Of a DNA stretch of 64,000 nucleotides, positions 38,840 to 48,651 are shown one piece after another. Under the pieces are notes generated by a model, which was given only the letters and a program-made list of their open reading frames with translations, was not told the DNA's origin and ran no database searches. The translations under genes were made by a program, and so were the position numbers. The stretch lies in NCBI GenBank assembly GCA_963791905.1, contig CAWBTX010000004.1, positions 372,001-436,000 on the forward strand, read 5' to 3'. The stretch comes from Gaiellasilicea sp963791905. Its GTDB lineage: Bacteria; Actinomycetota; Thermoleophilia; Gaiellales; Gaiellaceae. Numbering within the stretch: position 1 is the stretch's first letter; the number at the start of each line of letters is the position of its first letter.

Positions 38840-40233
38840 TGCAACGTGCGGAGCGTGGGGTAGAGCTCGCGGTAGCGGGCGTAGCCCTCTTCGTATGCCT
38901 CCTGCCAGGCCGGATCGGGCTCGATCCGATCACGGACGCGGACGCACGCCTCGACCGCCTCGTGAGCGTCCGCAAAGACCCCCTTGGCCACGCCGCCCAG
39001 GAGCGCGGCACCGAACGCGGCGCCTTCCTCGGCCACGGTGCGCTCGAGCGGCAGCCCGAGCACGGAGGCGACGATCTTCAGCCAGAGGTCGCTGCGCGCG
39101 CCGCCGCCCGAGGCGCGGCCGACGTCGGCCTCGACGCCGAGCTCGCGCAGCAGCTCGAGCGAGTCGCGCAGGCCGTAGGCGACACCCTCGAGCACCGCCC
39201 GGACGAGCGCGCCGCGGTCGTGACGCAGGGTGAGGCCGACGAAGGCGCCACGGGCGTCGGGATCGGCGTGGGGGGTGCGCTCGCCCTGGAGGTACGGCTG
39301 GAAGAAGAGCCCCTCGGCGCCCGGCTCCCAGCGCGCCGCCTCGGGGAAGAGCTGCTCGTACGGCGGTGCGCCGATCGCCTCGTGGAACCACTGCAGCGAG
39401 CCGGCGGCCGAGAGCATGACGCCCATCGCGTGCCACGTCTGCGGCACGGCGTGGCAGAACGCGTGCAGCCGCCCGTCCGGCTCGTGCCGGTACTCCGGCA
39501 ACGCGGCGAAGACGACGCCGGACGTCCCGAGGACGACCGACAGCGGCCCCGGCCGGTCGACGCCGACGCCGAGCGCTCCCGCGGCCTGGTCGCCGGCGGC
39601 GCCGATCTCGGTCGACTCGTACGCCGGCGGCAGCCACTCGCGCGGCAGCTCGAGCGCGTCGAGCACAGTGCTGCTCCAGCGCCGGTTCTCGACGTCGAAG
39701 AGGAGCGTGCCCGACGCGTCCGCGACGTCGATCGCATGCTCGCCTGTCATCCGGAGGCGCACGTAGTCCTTCGGCAGCAGCACGTGGCGGATCCGGGCGT
39801 AGATCTCGGGCTCGTGCTTGCGCAGCCAGAGGAGCTTCGGCGCGGTGAAGCCGGGCAGCGCGCGGTTCCCCGTCTTCGCGATCAGCCGGTCGCGACCCAG
39901 CAGCTCCTCGATCTCGGCGCATTCCGCCGCCGTGCGCTGGTCGTTCCAGAGGATCGCCGGCCGGAGCACCCGCTCCTGCTCGTCGAGCACGACGAGGCCG
40001 TGCATCTGGCCCGAGAGGCCGATCGACGTCGCCTCGACGGCGAGCGCCGCGTGCGCGGCCTCGGCCGCGCGCCACCAGTCCTCCGGCTCCTGCTCGGCCC
40101 AGCCGGGCCGCGGCGTCGAGAGCGCGTAGCTCCGCTCGGCGCGCGCGACGACCTGCCCGGTGCGCGAGATCGCGAGCGCCTTCACCGCGCTCGTGCCGAC
40201 GTCGAGGCCGACGAGGACGCCGTCGTGGCTCAT
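38836..40233 (-). CDS. xylB: Xylulokinase-type FGGY carbohydrate kinase
   Basis: 465 residues, uninterrupted. FGGY signatures: VLVGLDVGTSAVKALAISR (phosphate 1), SIGLSGQMHGLVVLD (xylulokinase-type substrate loop), PAILWNDQRTAAECAEIE, VVLGTSGVVFAA and ASGGGARSDLWLKIVASVLG. The SGQMHG and WNDQR motifs are those of XylB, which phosphorylates D-xylulose with ATP. Upstream in the same operon is a xylose-isomerase-like TIM-barrel gene, which supports a xylose/xylulose-type route, though related ketoses are possible. Its ATG overlaps the peptidase stop (ATGA) and its own stop overlaps the DUF4037 start. Confidence 0.9.
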   Translation of the reverse strand: MSHDGVLVGLDVGTSAVKALAISRTGQVVARAERSYALSTPRPGWAEQEPEDWWRAAEAAHAALAVEATSIGLSGQMHGLVVLDEQERVLRPAILWNDQRTAAECAEIEELLGRDRLIAKTGNRALPGFTAPKLLWLRKHEPEIYARIRHVLLPKDYVRLRMTGEHAIDVADASGTLLFDVENRRWSSTVLDALELPREWLPPAYESTEIGAAGDQAAGALGVGVDRPGPLSVVLGTSGVVFAALPEYRHEPDGRLHAFCHAVPQTWHAMGVMLSAAGSLQWFHEAIGAPPYEQLFPEAARWEPGAEGLFFQPYLQGERTPHADPDARGAFVGLTLRHDRGALVRAVLEGVAYGLRDSLELLRELGVEADVGRASGGGARSDLWLKIVASVLGLPLERTVAEEGAAFGAALLGGVAKGVFADAHEAVEACVRVRDRIEPDPAWQEAYEEGYARYRELYPTLRTLQ

Positions 40234-41331
40234 GCGCAGAAGTCGGCGGCGACGGCCGTGTAGAGGTCGGCGCAGCGCTCGAGCGACTGCCAACTCGACC
40301 CACTCGACCGCCGCATGTGCACCCTCGCCCCGCGGGCCGTAGAGCACGGTCGGGATGCCGGCCTCGGCCAGCAGCGCAGAGTCGGCCCAGAAGCTCACGC
40401 CGGCCACGTCGCCTCCGCCGGCATGCCGCCGGACCGTCTCGACAAAGGAGTCGCCCTCGGGCGCCTCGTAGGGGTCACGCGAGAACGTGGGCGTGAGCTC
40501 GGCGCCGGGGCTGCCGGCCACGAGGTCGTGCAGCTCGCGCTCGATGTCGGCCGCGGACTCGCCCGGGAGCGTCCGCCGCTCGCCCTTGAGCCGGCACTCC
40601 GCCGGGTAGCTCGAGTACTCCTGGCCGCCCTCGATCAGGGACGCATGGACCGACGCGCGGCCCGCGAGCGGATGTGCGGGGCGCTCGGCGAGCTCGCGGT
40701 CGAGCTCGTCGATCGCGACCAGGACGCGCCCCATGCGCGCGATCGCGTCGATGCCGAGGTCCGGCCGCGAGCCGTGCGCCGCTCGCCCGCGCGTGACGAC
40801 CTCGAAGGCGGCGAAGCCCTTGTGGGCCACACACAGCTGCTCCTCCGTCGGCTCGGCGACGATCGCACCGTCCGCCCGCCACTCCCGGACGAGCGCTTCC
40901 GTGCCGAGGCTGCCCACCTCCTCGTCGATGACGGCCGTGACGACGACGTCGCCCCGCAGTTCGAGCTCCCGCGCCCGGCGGGCGGCGAGCATCGTCGCGG
41001 CGAGCGCGCCCTTCATGTCGTAGGCGCCGCGACCGTAGAGGCGGCCACCCTCGACACGAGCCTCGCCCGGCCGCTCCATCGCGTCGATCCCGACGGTGTC
41101 GGTGTGCGAGTTCAGGAGGAGCGTGCGTCCGCCGCCGCTGCCGCGGGCGACGCCGACGACGTTCGGCCTGCCCGGTGCGGCCTCCTCGACGCTGACGTCG
41201 AGCCCCGCGTGCTCGAGCCAGTCGGCGACGAAGCCGGCGACCTCGGCTTCGCCGCGCGCGCCGGGGATGAGGTCGGGGTTGACCGAGTCGATCGCGACGA
41301 GCGACCGGGCGAGCTCTGCGACCTCGTTCAC
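40230..41331 (-). CDS. M20-family metallopeptidase (ArgE/DapE type)
   Basis: GTG at 41331, overlapping the isomerase stop (GTGA). Metal-site motifs in order: LLLNSHTDTVG (His, catalytic Asp), GAYDMKGALAA (bridging Asp), VIDEEVGSLGTEA (catalytic and metal Glu), IVAEPTEEQL, and YGPRGEGAHAAVEWVE (His). The dimerisation lid contains RGRAAHGSRPDLG. A one-base break near 40285 makes it read straight into the kinase; corrected, it ends LERCADLYTAVAADFCA and stops at 40230 overlapping the xylB ATG. It probably deacylates an N-acyl amino acid or hydrolyses a dipeptide; why it sits in a sugar operon is unclear. Confidence 0.85.
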
Positions 41332-42332
41332 GCCTCGGCGCCGAGCGCGGCATACACGATCTCGGAGGCCGCGACAGCGTCCTTCCGGCTCTGCGCCTCG
41401 CGCAGCGCGGCGTCGTCGATGCGGCCGGCAACGGCGTCGATGAACCGCCAGTTGAGCACGCTGCGCTTGACCGCCGCGACCGCGTCCTCGGTGTAGGGGT
41501 AGAGGTCGAAGCCGAGGCGCTCGCCGGCGTCGCCGTAGCCCGCCCGACGCAGCTCGACGGCGAGCTCGAGCGTCTCCATGAAGCGGATCGTGCCGACCAT
41601 GTTGTCGTCGTCGAAGCTGCCCCAGCCGTCGTTCGCGTGCTGGTGCCCGAGCACCCCTTCGGCGGCGAGCATGGCGGCGTACTCGGCGAGCGACTCGCCG
41701 TTCATGATCAGGTGCTGCCAGTCCATGTTGACCTTGACGTTGTCGAGGCCCTGGACGCGGAGCTTGTGGATCACGTGCAGCGTCATCCCGATGTTCCGCA
41801 TCAGGATCTTCATCGCGGGCTCGGAGTTCTTGTGCTCGAGGAAGATCGTCACGCCCCGGTCGCGGGCTCGCTCGGCGGCCTCGGCGAGGCTCTCGATGAA
41901 CCACGCCCACGACTCGCGATACGGCGCCTGGAACGGGTAGTTGTAGCCCTCGATCCCGGGCCAGATGATGAAGTGCGCGTCGAGCTCACCGGCGAAGTCG
42001 ATCGCCTCGACCGTCCTGCGCACGGCCTCGCGCCGTGTCGCCTCGTCCGGCGAGACGAGGCCTCCCTTGCCGAAGCGGGGGTCGAGGTGGAGGCCCGTCG
42101 CGACGCAGTAGATGTCGTGGCCGTCGAGCGCGCCGCGCACCTCCTCGAGGTTCTCGGGCGACAGCTCCTGCGGGTAGTGGAACTCGTAGCCGTCGATCAG
42201 GTCGCCGAGTCCTTCGACGGCCCGCCGCACCCGCACGACCGTGCTCTCGCCCGCACGTTCCGGCTGGTAGCCGCCGGGCACGAAGCGGGTCGCCATCGAG
42301 CCGAAGGCCCAGATCCCAAGTGACGTCTTCAT
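41328..42332 (-). CDS. Xylose-isomerase-like TIM-barrel protein
   Basis: 335 residues, uninterrupted, start ATG 42332. TIM-barrel sugar isomerase features: EFHYPQELSPENLEEV, FIIWPGIEGYNYPFQAPYRE, IFLEHKNSEPAMKI (metal Glu), VKVNMDWQHLIMNGE and LGHQHANDGWGSFDDDNM (His/Asp metal ligands). The HKNSEP and W-x-H-L spacing is like that of bacterial xylose isomerase-related enzymes acting on aldoses. Given the next-but-one gene is xylB, aldose-to-ketose isomerisation feeding the kinase is the simplest reading. There is a 28-bp gap to the upstream GH13 gene. Confidence 0.82.
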   Translation of the reverse strand: MKTSLGIWAFGSMATRFVPGGYQPERAGESTVVRVRRAVEGLGDLIDGYEFHYPQELSPENLEEVRGALDGHDIYCVATGLHLDPRFGKGGLVSPDEATRREAVRRTVEAIDFAGELDAHFIIWPGIEGYNYPFQAPYRESWAWFIESLAEAAERARDRGVTIFLEHKNSEPAMKILMRNIGMTLHVIHKLRVQGLDNVKVNMDWQHLIMNGESLAEYAAMLAAEGVLGHQHANDGWGSFDDDNMVGTIRFMETLELAVELRRAGYGDAGERLGFDLYPYTEDAVAAVKRSVLNWRFIDAVAGRIDDAALREAQSRKDAVAASEIVYAALGAEA

Positions 42333-42360
42333 CGCGTGTCTCCTCTCGCGGCCGACGATC

Positions 42361-43911
42361 TCACATGCGCACCCACGCGGCATCGCCCGCAGGCAGCGCG
42401 TCTGCGAGGTCGGGCCGGCTGGAGAGCAGGAGCTTCCCCTCCGGGAGCGGGAAGGGCTCTCCGTCGACGTTCACCGCGCAGACGACGGTCTCGCCGCCCG
42501 CCGTGCGCTCGAAGACGAGCGTCCCGGGGGCGCTCTCGCGCCACTCGAACGACCCGCCACGGAGCGCTTCGGTGTCACGCCGGATCGCGAGCCCGAGCCG
42601 GTAGAGCTGGAGGAACGAGCCCGGCGTCGAGCTCTGCGCCTCGACCGTCAACTCCACCCACTCCGCCGGGATCGGCAGCCACGGCTTCCCCGTTGTGAAG
42701 TCGAAGCCGGGTGGCCCGTTGCTCCACGGGATCGGCACGCGGCAGCCGTCTCGGCCGGCGCGGGCGCCGTTCGTCCGGAAGAAGATCGGATCCTGGCGGA
42801 GCTCGTCTGGAATCTCGACCTCGGGGAGCCCCAGCTCCTGGCCCTCGTAGATGAAGACCGCGCCCGGGAGTCCGAGCATGAGGAGCGCGGCGGCGCGCGC
42901 GCGCCGCTGTCCAATCTCACCGCCGCCGTAGCGGGTCGGCAGCCGGGTCACATCGTGGTTCTCGAGCACCCACGAGGGCGGCGCACCGACGGCGGCGAAG
43001 GCGGTGCAGGTGCGGCTGATCGTGCGGCGCAGCGACTCGGCGTTCCAACGCTCGTGCAGGAAGAGGAAGTTGAAGGCGAGCTGCAGCTCGTCTGGCCGCA
43101 CGTATTGCGCGAGCTCGTCCTGGTTCTCGATCACGATCTCGGCGACGTACATCCGGTCGCCGTCGTACTCGTCCGCGAGCTCTCGCCAGCGCCGGTAGAG
43201 GTCGTGCAGCTCGGGCTGCTGGAGGCCGGTGTGCCAATCCGCGAACGGCGTTCGCACCGCCGGCTCCTGCACGTCGCGCAGGTCACGGTCCTTGAAGAGC
43301 GCCTGCGCGACGTCGATCCGAAAGCCGTCGATGCCGCGATCGAGCCAGAAACGGAGCACCTGCTCGAAGTCCCGCTGGACGACCTCGTTGTGCCAGTCGA
43401 GATCCGGCTGGGCCGACGTGAAGAGCTGGAGGTACCACTCGCCGCTCGCCTCGTCGAGCGTCCAGGCGGCGCCGCCGAAGGGCGACGTCCAGTTGTTCGG
43501 CGGCCCACCGTCGCGCCCCGGCCGGAAGATGTAGCGCGCACGATCGGGATGGCTCGGATCTGCGATCGCGTTCTTGAACCACGGATGCTCGCTCGAGGTG
43601 TGGTTCGGGACGATGTCGACGATCAGCCTCAGGTCGAGCTCGTGGGCGTCGGCGACCAGAGCGTCGAAGTCGTCGAGCGTGCCGAACTGCGGGTCGACGT
43701 CGACGTAGTTCGAGACGTCGTAGCCGTGGTCGTCGCCGGGGGAGGGATAGAACGGCGTCAGCCAGAGCCCGTCGACGCCGAGCTCCTTGAGGTACGGCAG
43801 GCGTGTACGAATGCCGGGCAGGTCGCCGATCCCGGTGCCGTCCGAGTCGGCGAAGCTGCGGACGTACACCTGGTAGAAGACCGCGCTCTGCCACCAGCTA
43901 CCTCTAGACAC
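42361..43911 (-). CDS. GH13 alpha-glucosidase (oligo-1,6-glucosidase type)
   Basis: GTG at 43911, 516 residues, uninterrupted. GH13 regions: VDIVPNHTSSEHPWF (region I), DGFRIDVAQALF (region II, nucleophile Asp), MYVAEIVIENQDELA (region III, acid/base Glu) and WVLENHDVTRLPTRYGG (region IV, Asp). The start SWWQSAVFYQVYVRSFADSD is typical of cytosolic alpha-glucosidases/trehalose- or isomaltose-hydrolysing enzymes. No signal peptide, so it acts on imported oligosaccharides. It overlaps the preceding dehydrogenase gene by 8 bp and belongs to the leftward operon. Confidence 0.9.
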   Translation of the reverse strand: MSRGSWWQSAVFYQVYVRSFADSDGTGIGDLPGIRTRLPYLKELGVDGLWLTPFYPSPGDDHGYDVSNYVDVDPQFGTLDDFDALVADAHELDLRLIVDIVPNHTSSEHPWFKNAIADPSHPDRARYIFRPGRDGGPPNNWTSPFGGAAWTLDEASGEWYLQLFTSAQPDLDWHNEVVQRDFEQVLRFWLDRGIDGFRIDVAQALFKDRDLRDVQEPAVRTPFADWHTGLQQPELHDLYRRWRELADEYDGDRMYVAEIVIENQDELAQYVRPDELQLAFNFLFLHERWNAESLRRTISRTCTAFAAVGAPPSWVLENHDVTRLPTRYGGGEIGQRRARAAALLMLGLPGAVFIYEGQELGLPEVEIPDELRQDPIFFRTNGARAGRDGCRVPIPWSNGPPGFDFTTGKPWLPIPAEWVELTVEAQSSTPGSFLQLYRLGLAIRRDTEALRGGSFEWRESAPGTLVFERTAGGETVVCAVNVDGEPFPLPEGKLLLSSRPDLADALPAGDAAWVRM

Positions 43912-44935
43912 GGGCTGCCACCGCCTCGCCGACCTGGCTCGTGTCCGCTTCGCCGCCGAGGTCGCGTGTTCTAGGCCCCTCGCGGCAGACGTCCTCGATC
44001 GCCGCCATGACGCGGGCCTGCGCATCCGCTTCGCCGACGTGCTCGAGCATCAGCGCCGCGCTCCAGATCGCCCCGATCGGGTTCGCGATCCCGCGTCCGG
44101 CTATGTCGGGCGCGGAGCCGTGCACAGGCTCGAAGATACCCGGGCCGGGTGAGCCGGGCGCGACGCTTGCGCTCGCCGCCATGCCCATTCCACCCTGCAG
44201 CTCGGCCGCGATGTCCGTCAGCACGTCGCCGAAGAGGTTCGACGCGACGACGACGTCGAGGCTGAGCGGGTCGCCGATCATCCGCGCCGCGAGCGCGTCG
44301 ACGAGGACGCGCTCGTAGCAGACGTCCGGGTGCGCGGACGCGACCTGTGCGGCGACTTCGTCCCAGAGCACGTAGCCATAACGGGACGCGTTCGACTTCG
44401 TCGCGCTCGTGACGGCACCGCGGCGGCTCTCGGCGAGCCGGAAGGCGTGCTCGATCACGCGCCGCACGCCTGCCCGTGTGAAGACGCTCGTCTCGATCCC
44501 GACTTCCAGCTCGAGGCCCTGGTGCGCGCGTCCGCCGATGCCCGCGTACTCGCCCTCGGTGTTCTCGCGGACGAAGAGCATGTCGACGGGAGGCGCGCCG
44601 GAGAGCGGTGAGGGGACGCCTTCGAGCAGCCGGGCAGGCCGGAGGTTCGCCCAGAGGTCGAGGCCCTGGCGCAGTGGCAAGAGCAGCCCCCAGAGCGACA
44701 CGTGGTCGGGCACGGACGGGTCGCCGACTGCGCCGAGCAGGACGGCGTCGTAGTCGCGAACGACCTCGAGCGCGTCGGCGGGCATCATCGCGCCGGTCTC
44801 CTGGAAGTGGCTCGTCCCCCAGGGCAGCTCGTTCCAGGCGACGTCGACTCCCGTCGCATCGACGACCTTGCGCGCCTCCGCGATCACCTCCGGGCCGACG
44901 CCGTCGCCGGCGATGACGGCGATCCGGTGCGTCAT
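43904..44935 (-). CDS. Isopropylmalate/tartrate dehydrogenase family enzyme
   Basis: 343 residues, uninterrupted. Family motifs: AVIAGDGVGPEVIAEARKVV at the start, LRQGLDLWANLRPARLL, MLFVRENTEGEYAGIGGR and VASNLFGDVLTDIAAELQGG, ending in GSAPDIAGRGIANPIGAIWS. The SENTEGEY-type loop with EYAGIGG is closer to tartrate/D-malate dehydrogenases (TtuC/DmlA) than to LeuB. It would oxidise and decarboxylate a 2-hydroxy-dicarboxylate using NAD+. No leu genes are adjacent; co-location with glycosidases suggests a role in acid-sugar or tartrate-like catabolism (inference). Confidence 0.82.
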   Translation of the reverse strand: MTHRIAVIAGDGVGPEVIAEARKVVDATGVDVAWNELPWGTSHFQETGAMMPADALEVVRDYDAVLLGAVGDPSVPDHVSLWGLLLPLRQGLDLWANLRPARLLEGVPSPLSGAPPVDMLFVRENTEGEYAGIGGRAHQGLELEVGIETSVFTRAGVRRVIEHAFRLAESRRGAVTSATKSNASRYGYVLWDEVAAQVASAHPDVCYERVLVDALAARMIGDPLSLDVVVASNLFGDVLTDIAAELQGGMGMAASASVAPGSPGPGIFEPVHGSAPDIAGRGIANPIGAIWSAALMLEHVGEADAQARVMAAIEDVCREGPRTRDLGGEADTSQVGEAVAARV

Positions 44936-47836
44936 CGGGCGAGCACCGTCAGGATCTCGTGTGGGCGGTAGGGCACGACGATCGCGTCGCCGTCCACCTC
45001 GAGCTCCTCGGCCTCGTCCTCGAGCGCGTTGGCGCGTCGGGCCGTCCGGAACGGGAGTGCGAGCCGGATGCGCGCCAAGCCCCGCGCGCCGTGCGCCTCG
45101 TAGAGCCGCAACACGATCGCATCGGAGTCCTCGGCTCGCTTGATCGTGTCGAGCACGAGGTTCGGGTCGTCCGCCGCGGCGAACGACCGACTTTGTGTTG
45201 AAACAACACTTTCTCTCCAGCGCAGCGGCATGTTGAACCGCGCCGCCTCGGCAACGACCCCGGCCTCACGCCAGCCGCCGGCGTGTGGGAGCAGCGCGTA
45301 GGCGAACTCGTGCCGGCCCATGTCGGCCTCGGGGTCCGGGCTCTTGGGGGCGCGCAGGAGGCTGATCCGCAGCTCGTTCCCGTAGCAGCTGTAGCCGTAC
45401 TTGCAGTCGGTCAGGACGGCGACGCCGAACCCGTGCTCCGAGAGGTCGGCGAACCGGTGGCCCGGGACTTCGTAGCGGGCGCGGTCGTGGCTCGTCGAGT
45501 AGTGGGTCGGCCGCTCGGTGTAGCCGAACTGCATCTCGTAGGTCGCGTTCGGCGCGCGCACCGCAAGCGGGAAACAGGCCTTGAGCAGGGTTTTCTCCTC
45601 GTGCCAGTCGACCTCGGTGTGGAACTCGAGGCGCCGGGAGCCCGCGTCGAGACGAACGACCTGGCGCATCGTGCTCGCCTCGCCGAGGGCGCGCTCGAAC
45701 GCGATCTCGACGCGCAACGGCGTTTCCATCACGACCGCATGGGACGTGGCCGGGGGACTGTCCCTCCTCGTCTCGAGATGGAACGGGTCGATGTCCCAGG
45801 CCTCGAATGCGACCGGCCGGTCGTCGTACAGCTCGAGCCGGTTGGCCGGCGCGGCGAGCGCCTCGCGACCGGTCGTGAGCACGACGAGGCTGAGCAGGCT
45901 GCCGTCCTCGCCGAGCTCGGCACGGAGGTGCTCGTTCTCGAGAACGAGCCCGTGGCGCGAGACATAGTGTTGTTTCAACACAAGCTCGTCGGCGGCCGGG
46001 ACTCCGATCCCGTACGGGGGAGCCTCGACCACGGTGAGCTCGCCGCTCGGTGCACGCACGACCTCGCGGCGGGCGAACGGTGTCGTGTTCACGGGGCCGC
46101 CGCCGAGCGCGGCCAGCGCAGCGTCCGCGATCGCGTTCGCCCCCGCCTCGACCTCGGCCAGATCGCGCTCGGCGTCCTCGTAGACGAGCCGGATCGACGA
46201 GCCGGGGAGGATGTCGTGGAACTGCTGCAGGAGCAGGAGCTTCCACAGCCGGTCGAGCTCGGCGCGCGGGTATTCGCCTCTCGCGGCCGTGGCGAGGAAC
46301 TCCGCGTCGTGGAGCGCGATCTCCGCACGCCGGTTGCCGCGCTTCGTCCGCGCCTGCGTCGTGTAGGTGCCGCGGTGGTACTCGAAGTAGAGCTCGCCGA
46401 GGATCGTCGGCCGTTCGCCCGGCTCGGCCTCGAGCGCCTCGAAGAACTCGGCCGGAGCGCGCATCGCGGTGCGGGGCAGTCCCTGGAGGTCGCGCGCGCG
46501 GAGCATCGTCTCGATCATCTCGCGCGTCGGTCCGCCGCCTCCGTCGCCGTAGCCGTAGACGAGCATCGCGGTCCGGGAGTGCTCGTGGTCCCGGTACTCA
46601 CGGGCCGTCTTCCGGAGCTCGGCAACCGTGCCCGGCGCTCGTGTACGTGTCGGCGGGCGGGAAGTGCGCGAGCACCTCGCTGCCGTCGATCCCCTGCCAG
46701 ACGAACGTGTGGTGCTCGGGCCGGTTGAAACGGTTCCAGGAGAGCTTCTGCGTCAGGAACCGGTCGACGCCGCCCTCGCGCATGATCTGCGGCAGCTGGC
46801 CGTTGTAGCCGAACACGTCCGGGTTCCAGAACTCGACGCAGCGGCGACCGAAGCGCTGCTCGAAGTAGCGCTGGCCGTGCAGGAACTGCCGCAGCAGCGA
46901 CTCGCCGGAGGGGATGTTGCAGTCCGGCTCGATCCAGGTGCCGCCGACCGGCACCCAGCCACCCTCGCCGACTAACCCCTGGATCTCGCTCCAGAGCTCG
47001 GGCTGCGTCTCCTCGATCCAGGCGTACTGCTGCGCCTGCGAGCACGCAAAGCGGTACTCGGGATACTCGCGGAGGTAGCGCGCCTGGGTGGTGAAGGTGC
47101 GGATCGCCTTCCGGTAGGTCTCCGCGAGCGGCCAGAGCCACGCGGTGTCGAGGTGCGCGTGGCCGACGGCGACGAGGTCGAGCGCGGTCGTCGCGTTGCG
47201 GCGCTCGTAGAGGGACGCCAGGATCGCGTCGGCCTCCGGCTCGGGCCAGACGTTGCAGAAGCGATTGAGCTCGGAGCGCAGCTCGCCGGCCCAGGCCTCG
47301 TCGAGATCCGGTTCCTCGGAGACCGCGCGGAGGGTCTCGAAGTCGAGCCAGAGCCGCCAGGCCTCGGAGTCGAAGCGGCCGAGCTCGCAGCGGTGCAGCT
47401 CGAACGGCGCCTGCTGCTCGCCGAAGAGGCCGTTGCACGCGAGCTCGACCTCGAACCGAACACTCTCGCTGCCGGCCGCCTGCCCGACGAGAACGGCGTC
47501 CTGGTGGTGCGTGTTCAGTCCCTGCGCAGGGACGCCGTCGAGCCACAGCGTCGCCTCGCTCGCCGAGTCCCAGAGCAGGTCCACCCGGCTGCCGGCCCAC
47601 GCCGCGGGCACCGTCGCCTCTCCGCGGAACCAGTAGGTGGCCCAGAGCGGCCCGAAGCGCTCGCCGAGCTGCGCCGGCCGGTAGTCGAGAGCCCGGGCCT
47701 CTTCGTGCGAGACCCGGCCGGCCGGGCCCGCGACCAAGAGCTCGTCGGCGGATCGGGTCTCGGGATACACCAGCCCGCGGAGGCGCTCGGAGGTCTGCGC
47801 CAGCCGGGCGCGCGTGTACTCGGGATGGCGGATCAA
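44932..47836 (-). CDS. GH38 alpha-mannosidase
   Basis: About 968 residues. TTG start at 47836 (IRHPEYTRARLAQTSERLRG). An N-terminal sugar-binding-like domain is followed by the catalytic barrel: LVAVGHAHLDTAWLWPLAET (Zn2+ His/Asp), EYPEYRFACSQAQQYAWIEE, GTWIEPDCNIPSGESLLRQ and FWNPDVFGYNGQLPQIM (nucleophile Asp). A one-base insertion near 46635 (GGG for GG) breaks the frame; corrected it reads TSAGTVAELRKTAREYRD. C-terminal beta domains include FDIEYDLREL-like segments and CNGLF upstream. Cytosolic mannoside degradation. Two identical 18-bp AT-rich palindromic elements lie inside the gene (45193 and 45966). Confidence 0.88.
45193..45210 (-). promoter_or_regulatory. Intragenic palindromic element, copy A
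   Basis: On the minus strand the 18 bases read AGTGTTGTTTCAACACAA, containing the perfect inverted repeat GTGTTG-TTT-CAACAC (45195-45209). It is strikingly AT-rich, and the surrounding mannosidase codons (AGT GTT GTT TCA ACA CAA AGT) are rare in this DNA. Looks like an operator for a LacI-, ROK- or GntR-type sugar repressor; no such regulator gene is in the window. Confidence 0.45.
45966..45983 (+). promoter_or_regulatory. Intragenic palindromic element, copy B
   Basis: The plus strand reads AGTGTTGTTTCAACACAA, identical over 18 bases to copy A but in the opposite orientation, 773 bp away; core palindrome 45967-45981. Mannosidase codons here (CTT GTG TTG AAA CAA CAC TAT) are also uncharacteristically AT-rich. 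Two identical sites in one gene suggest DNA looping by a repressor or paired recombination sites. Confidence 0.45.
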
Positions 47837-47869
47837 GCAGCAGAGGCTACTGCCGTGCAGGATGCCACC

Positions 47870-48651
47870 GTGAACCCGATCGCGTTCATCACCGCCAACT
47901 ACGTCGCCCGCGAGACGGGCTGGGCGATGCACGGCTGGGGCCACGGCGACCGCGAGACGAACGACGCGTTCCGCCCGCTCGAGACCTACGGCGAGCGCCT
48001 CGACGAGCTCCTCGGCGGCATCCGGGAGCTCGGCTTCGACACGATCGACCTCTGGGGCGCGCACCTGCACCCGCAGTGGGCGACGGCGGAGCACGTCGCC
48101 ACCGCCCAGGAGCTCCTCGCGAAGCACGGACTGCACGTCTCGTCGTTCGCCGCCTGGGTGGACGCGAGCACGGTCGAGCGGGGGTGCGAGCTCGCCACGG
48201 CGTCGGCACGGACATCCTCGGTGCGGGTGCTTCCGGCGACCTGCGCGCCCTCGTCCCGGCCCTGCGCGAGCACGGCGTCACGCTGGCGATCGAGAACCAT
48301 CCCGAGAAGACGCCCGGCGACGTGCTCGAGAAGATCGACGTGGGGGAGGGGACCTTGGCCGCGACCGTGGACACCGGCTGGTGGGCGACCCAGGGCTACG
48401 ACCCCGTCCGCGCGATCGAGGAGCTCGGCGAGCACGTGCGCCACGTCCACCTCAAGGACGTCCTCGCGGTCGGCGAGCCGCACGAGACGTGCCGCTGGGG
48501 CGAGGGCATCGTCGACATGCGGGCGTGCGTCCGCGCGCTCGCCGAGGCCGGGTACGCCGGCACGCTTGCGATCGAGCACGAGCCCGAGGACCACGACCCG
48601 ACCGAGGAGTGCCGGGCGATGCTGATCGAGCTGCGAGAGTGGCTGCGATGA
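47870..48651 (+). CDS. Sugar phosphate isomerase/epimerase (TIM barrel)
   Basis: GTG at 47870 preceded by AGGA gives VNPIAFITANYVARETGWAM; about 260 residues. AP-endonuclease-2-type barrel features: GFDTIDLWGAHLHPQWA, HGVTLAIENHPEKTPGDVLE (metal Glu), ATVDTGWWATQGYDP, VRHVHLKDVLAVGEPHETC and LAIEHEPEDHDPTEEC. One break near 48200. An upstream in-frame ATG (47825) would overlap the divergent mannosidase start and is less likely. First gene of the rightward operon; its stop overlaps the next ATG. Probably isomerises or epimerises a keto-sugar produced by the oxidoreductase. Confidence 0.8.

Noticed and set aside
38836..41910. One long leftward frame joining the M20 peptidase and xylulokinase into a fusion protein
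   Set aside because: The peptidase's true end (ADLYTAVAADFCA, stop at 40230) is in another frame one base away and overlaps a normal xylB ATG; the fusion is created by a single base error near 40285.
43904..44935. leuB (leucine biosynthesis)
   Set aside because: No other leu genes nearby and the active-site loop resembles tartrate/malate dehydrogenases; gene symbol withheld.
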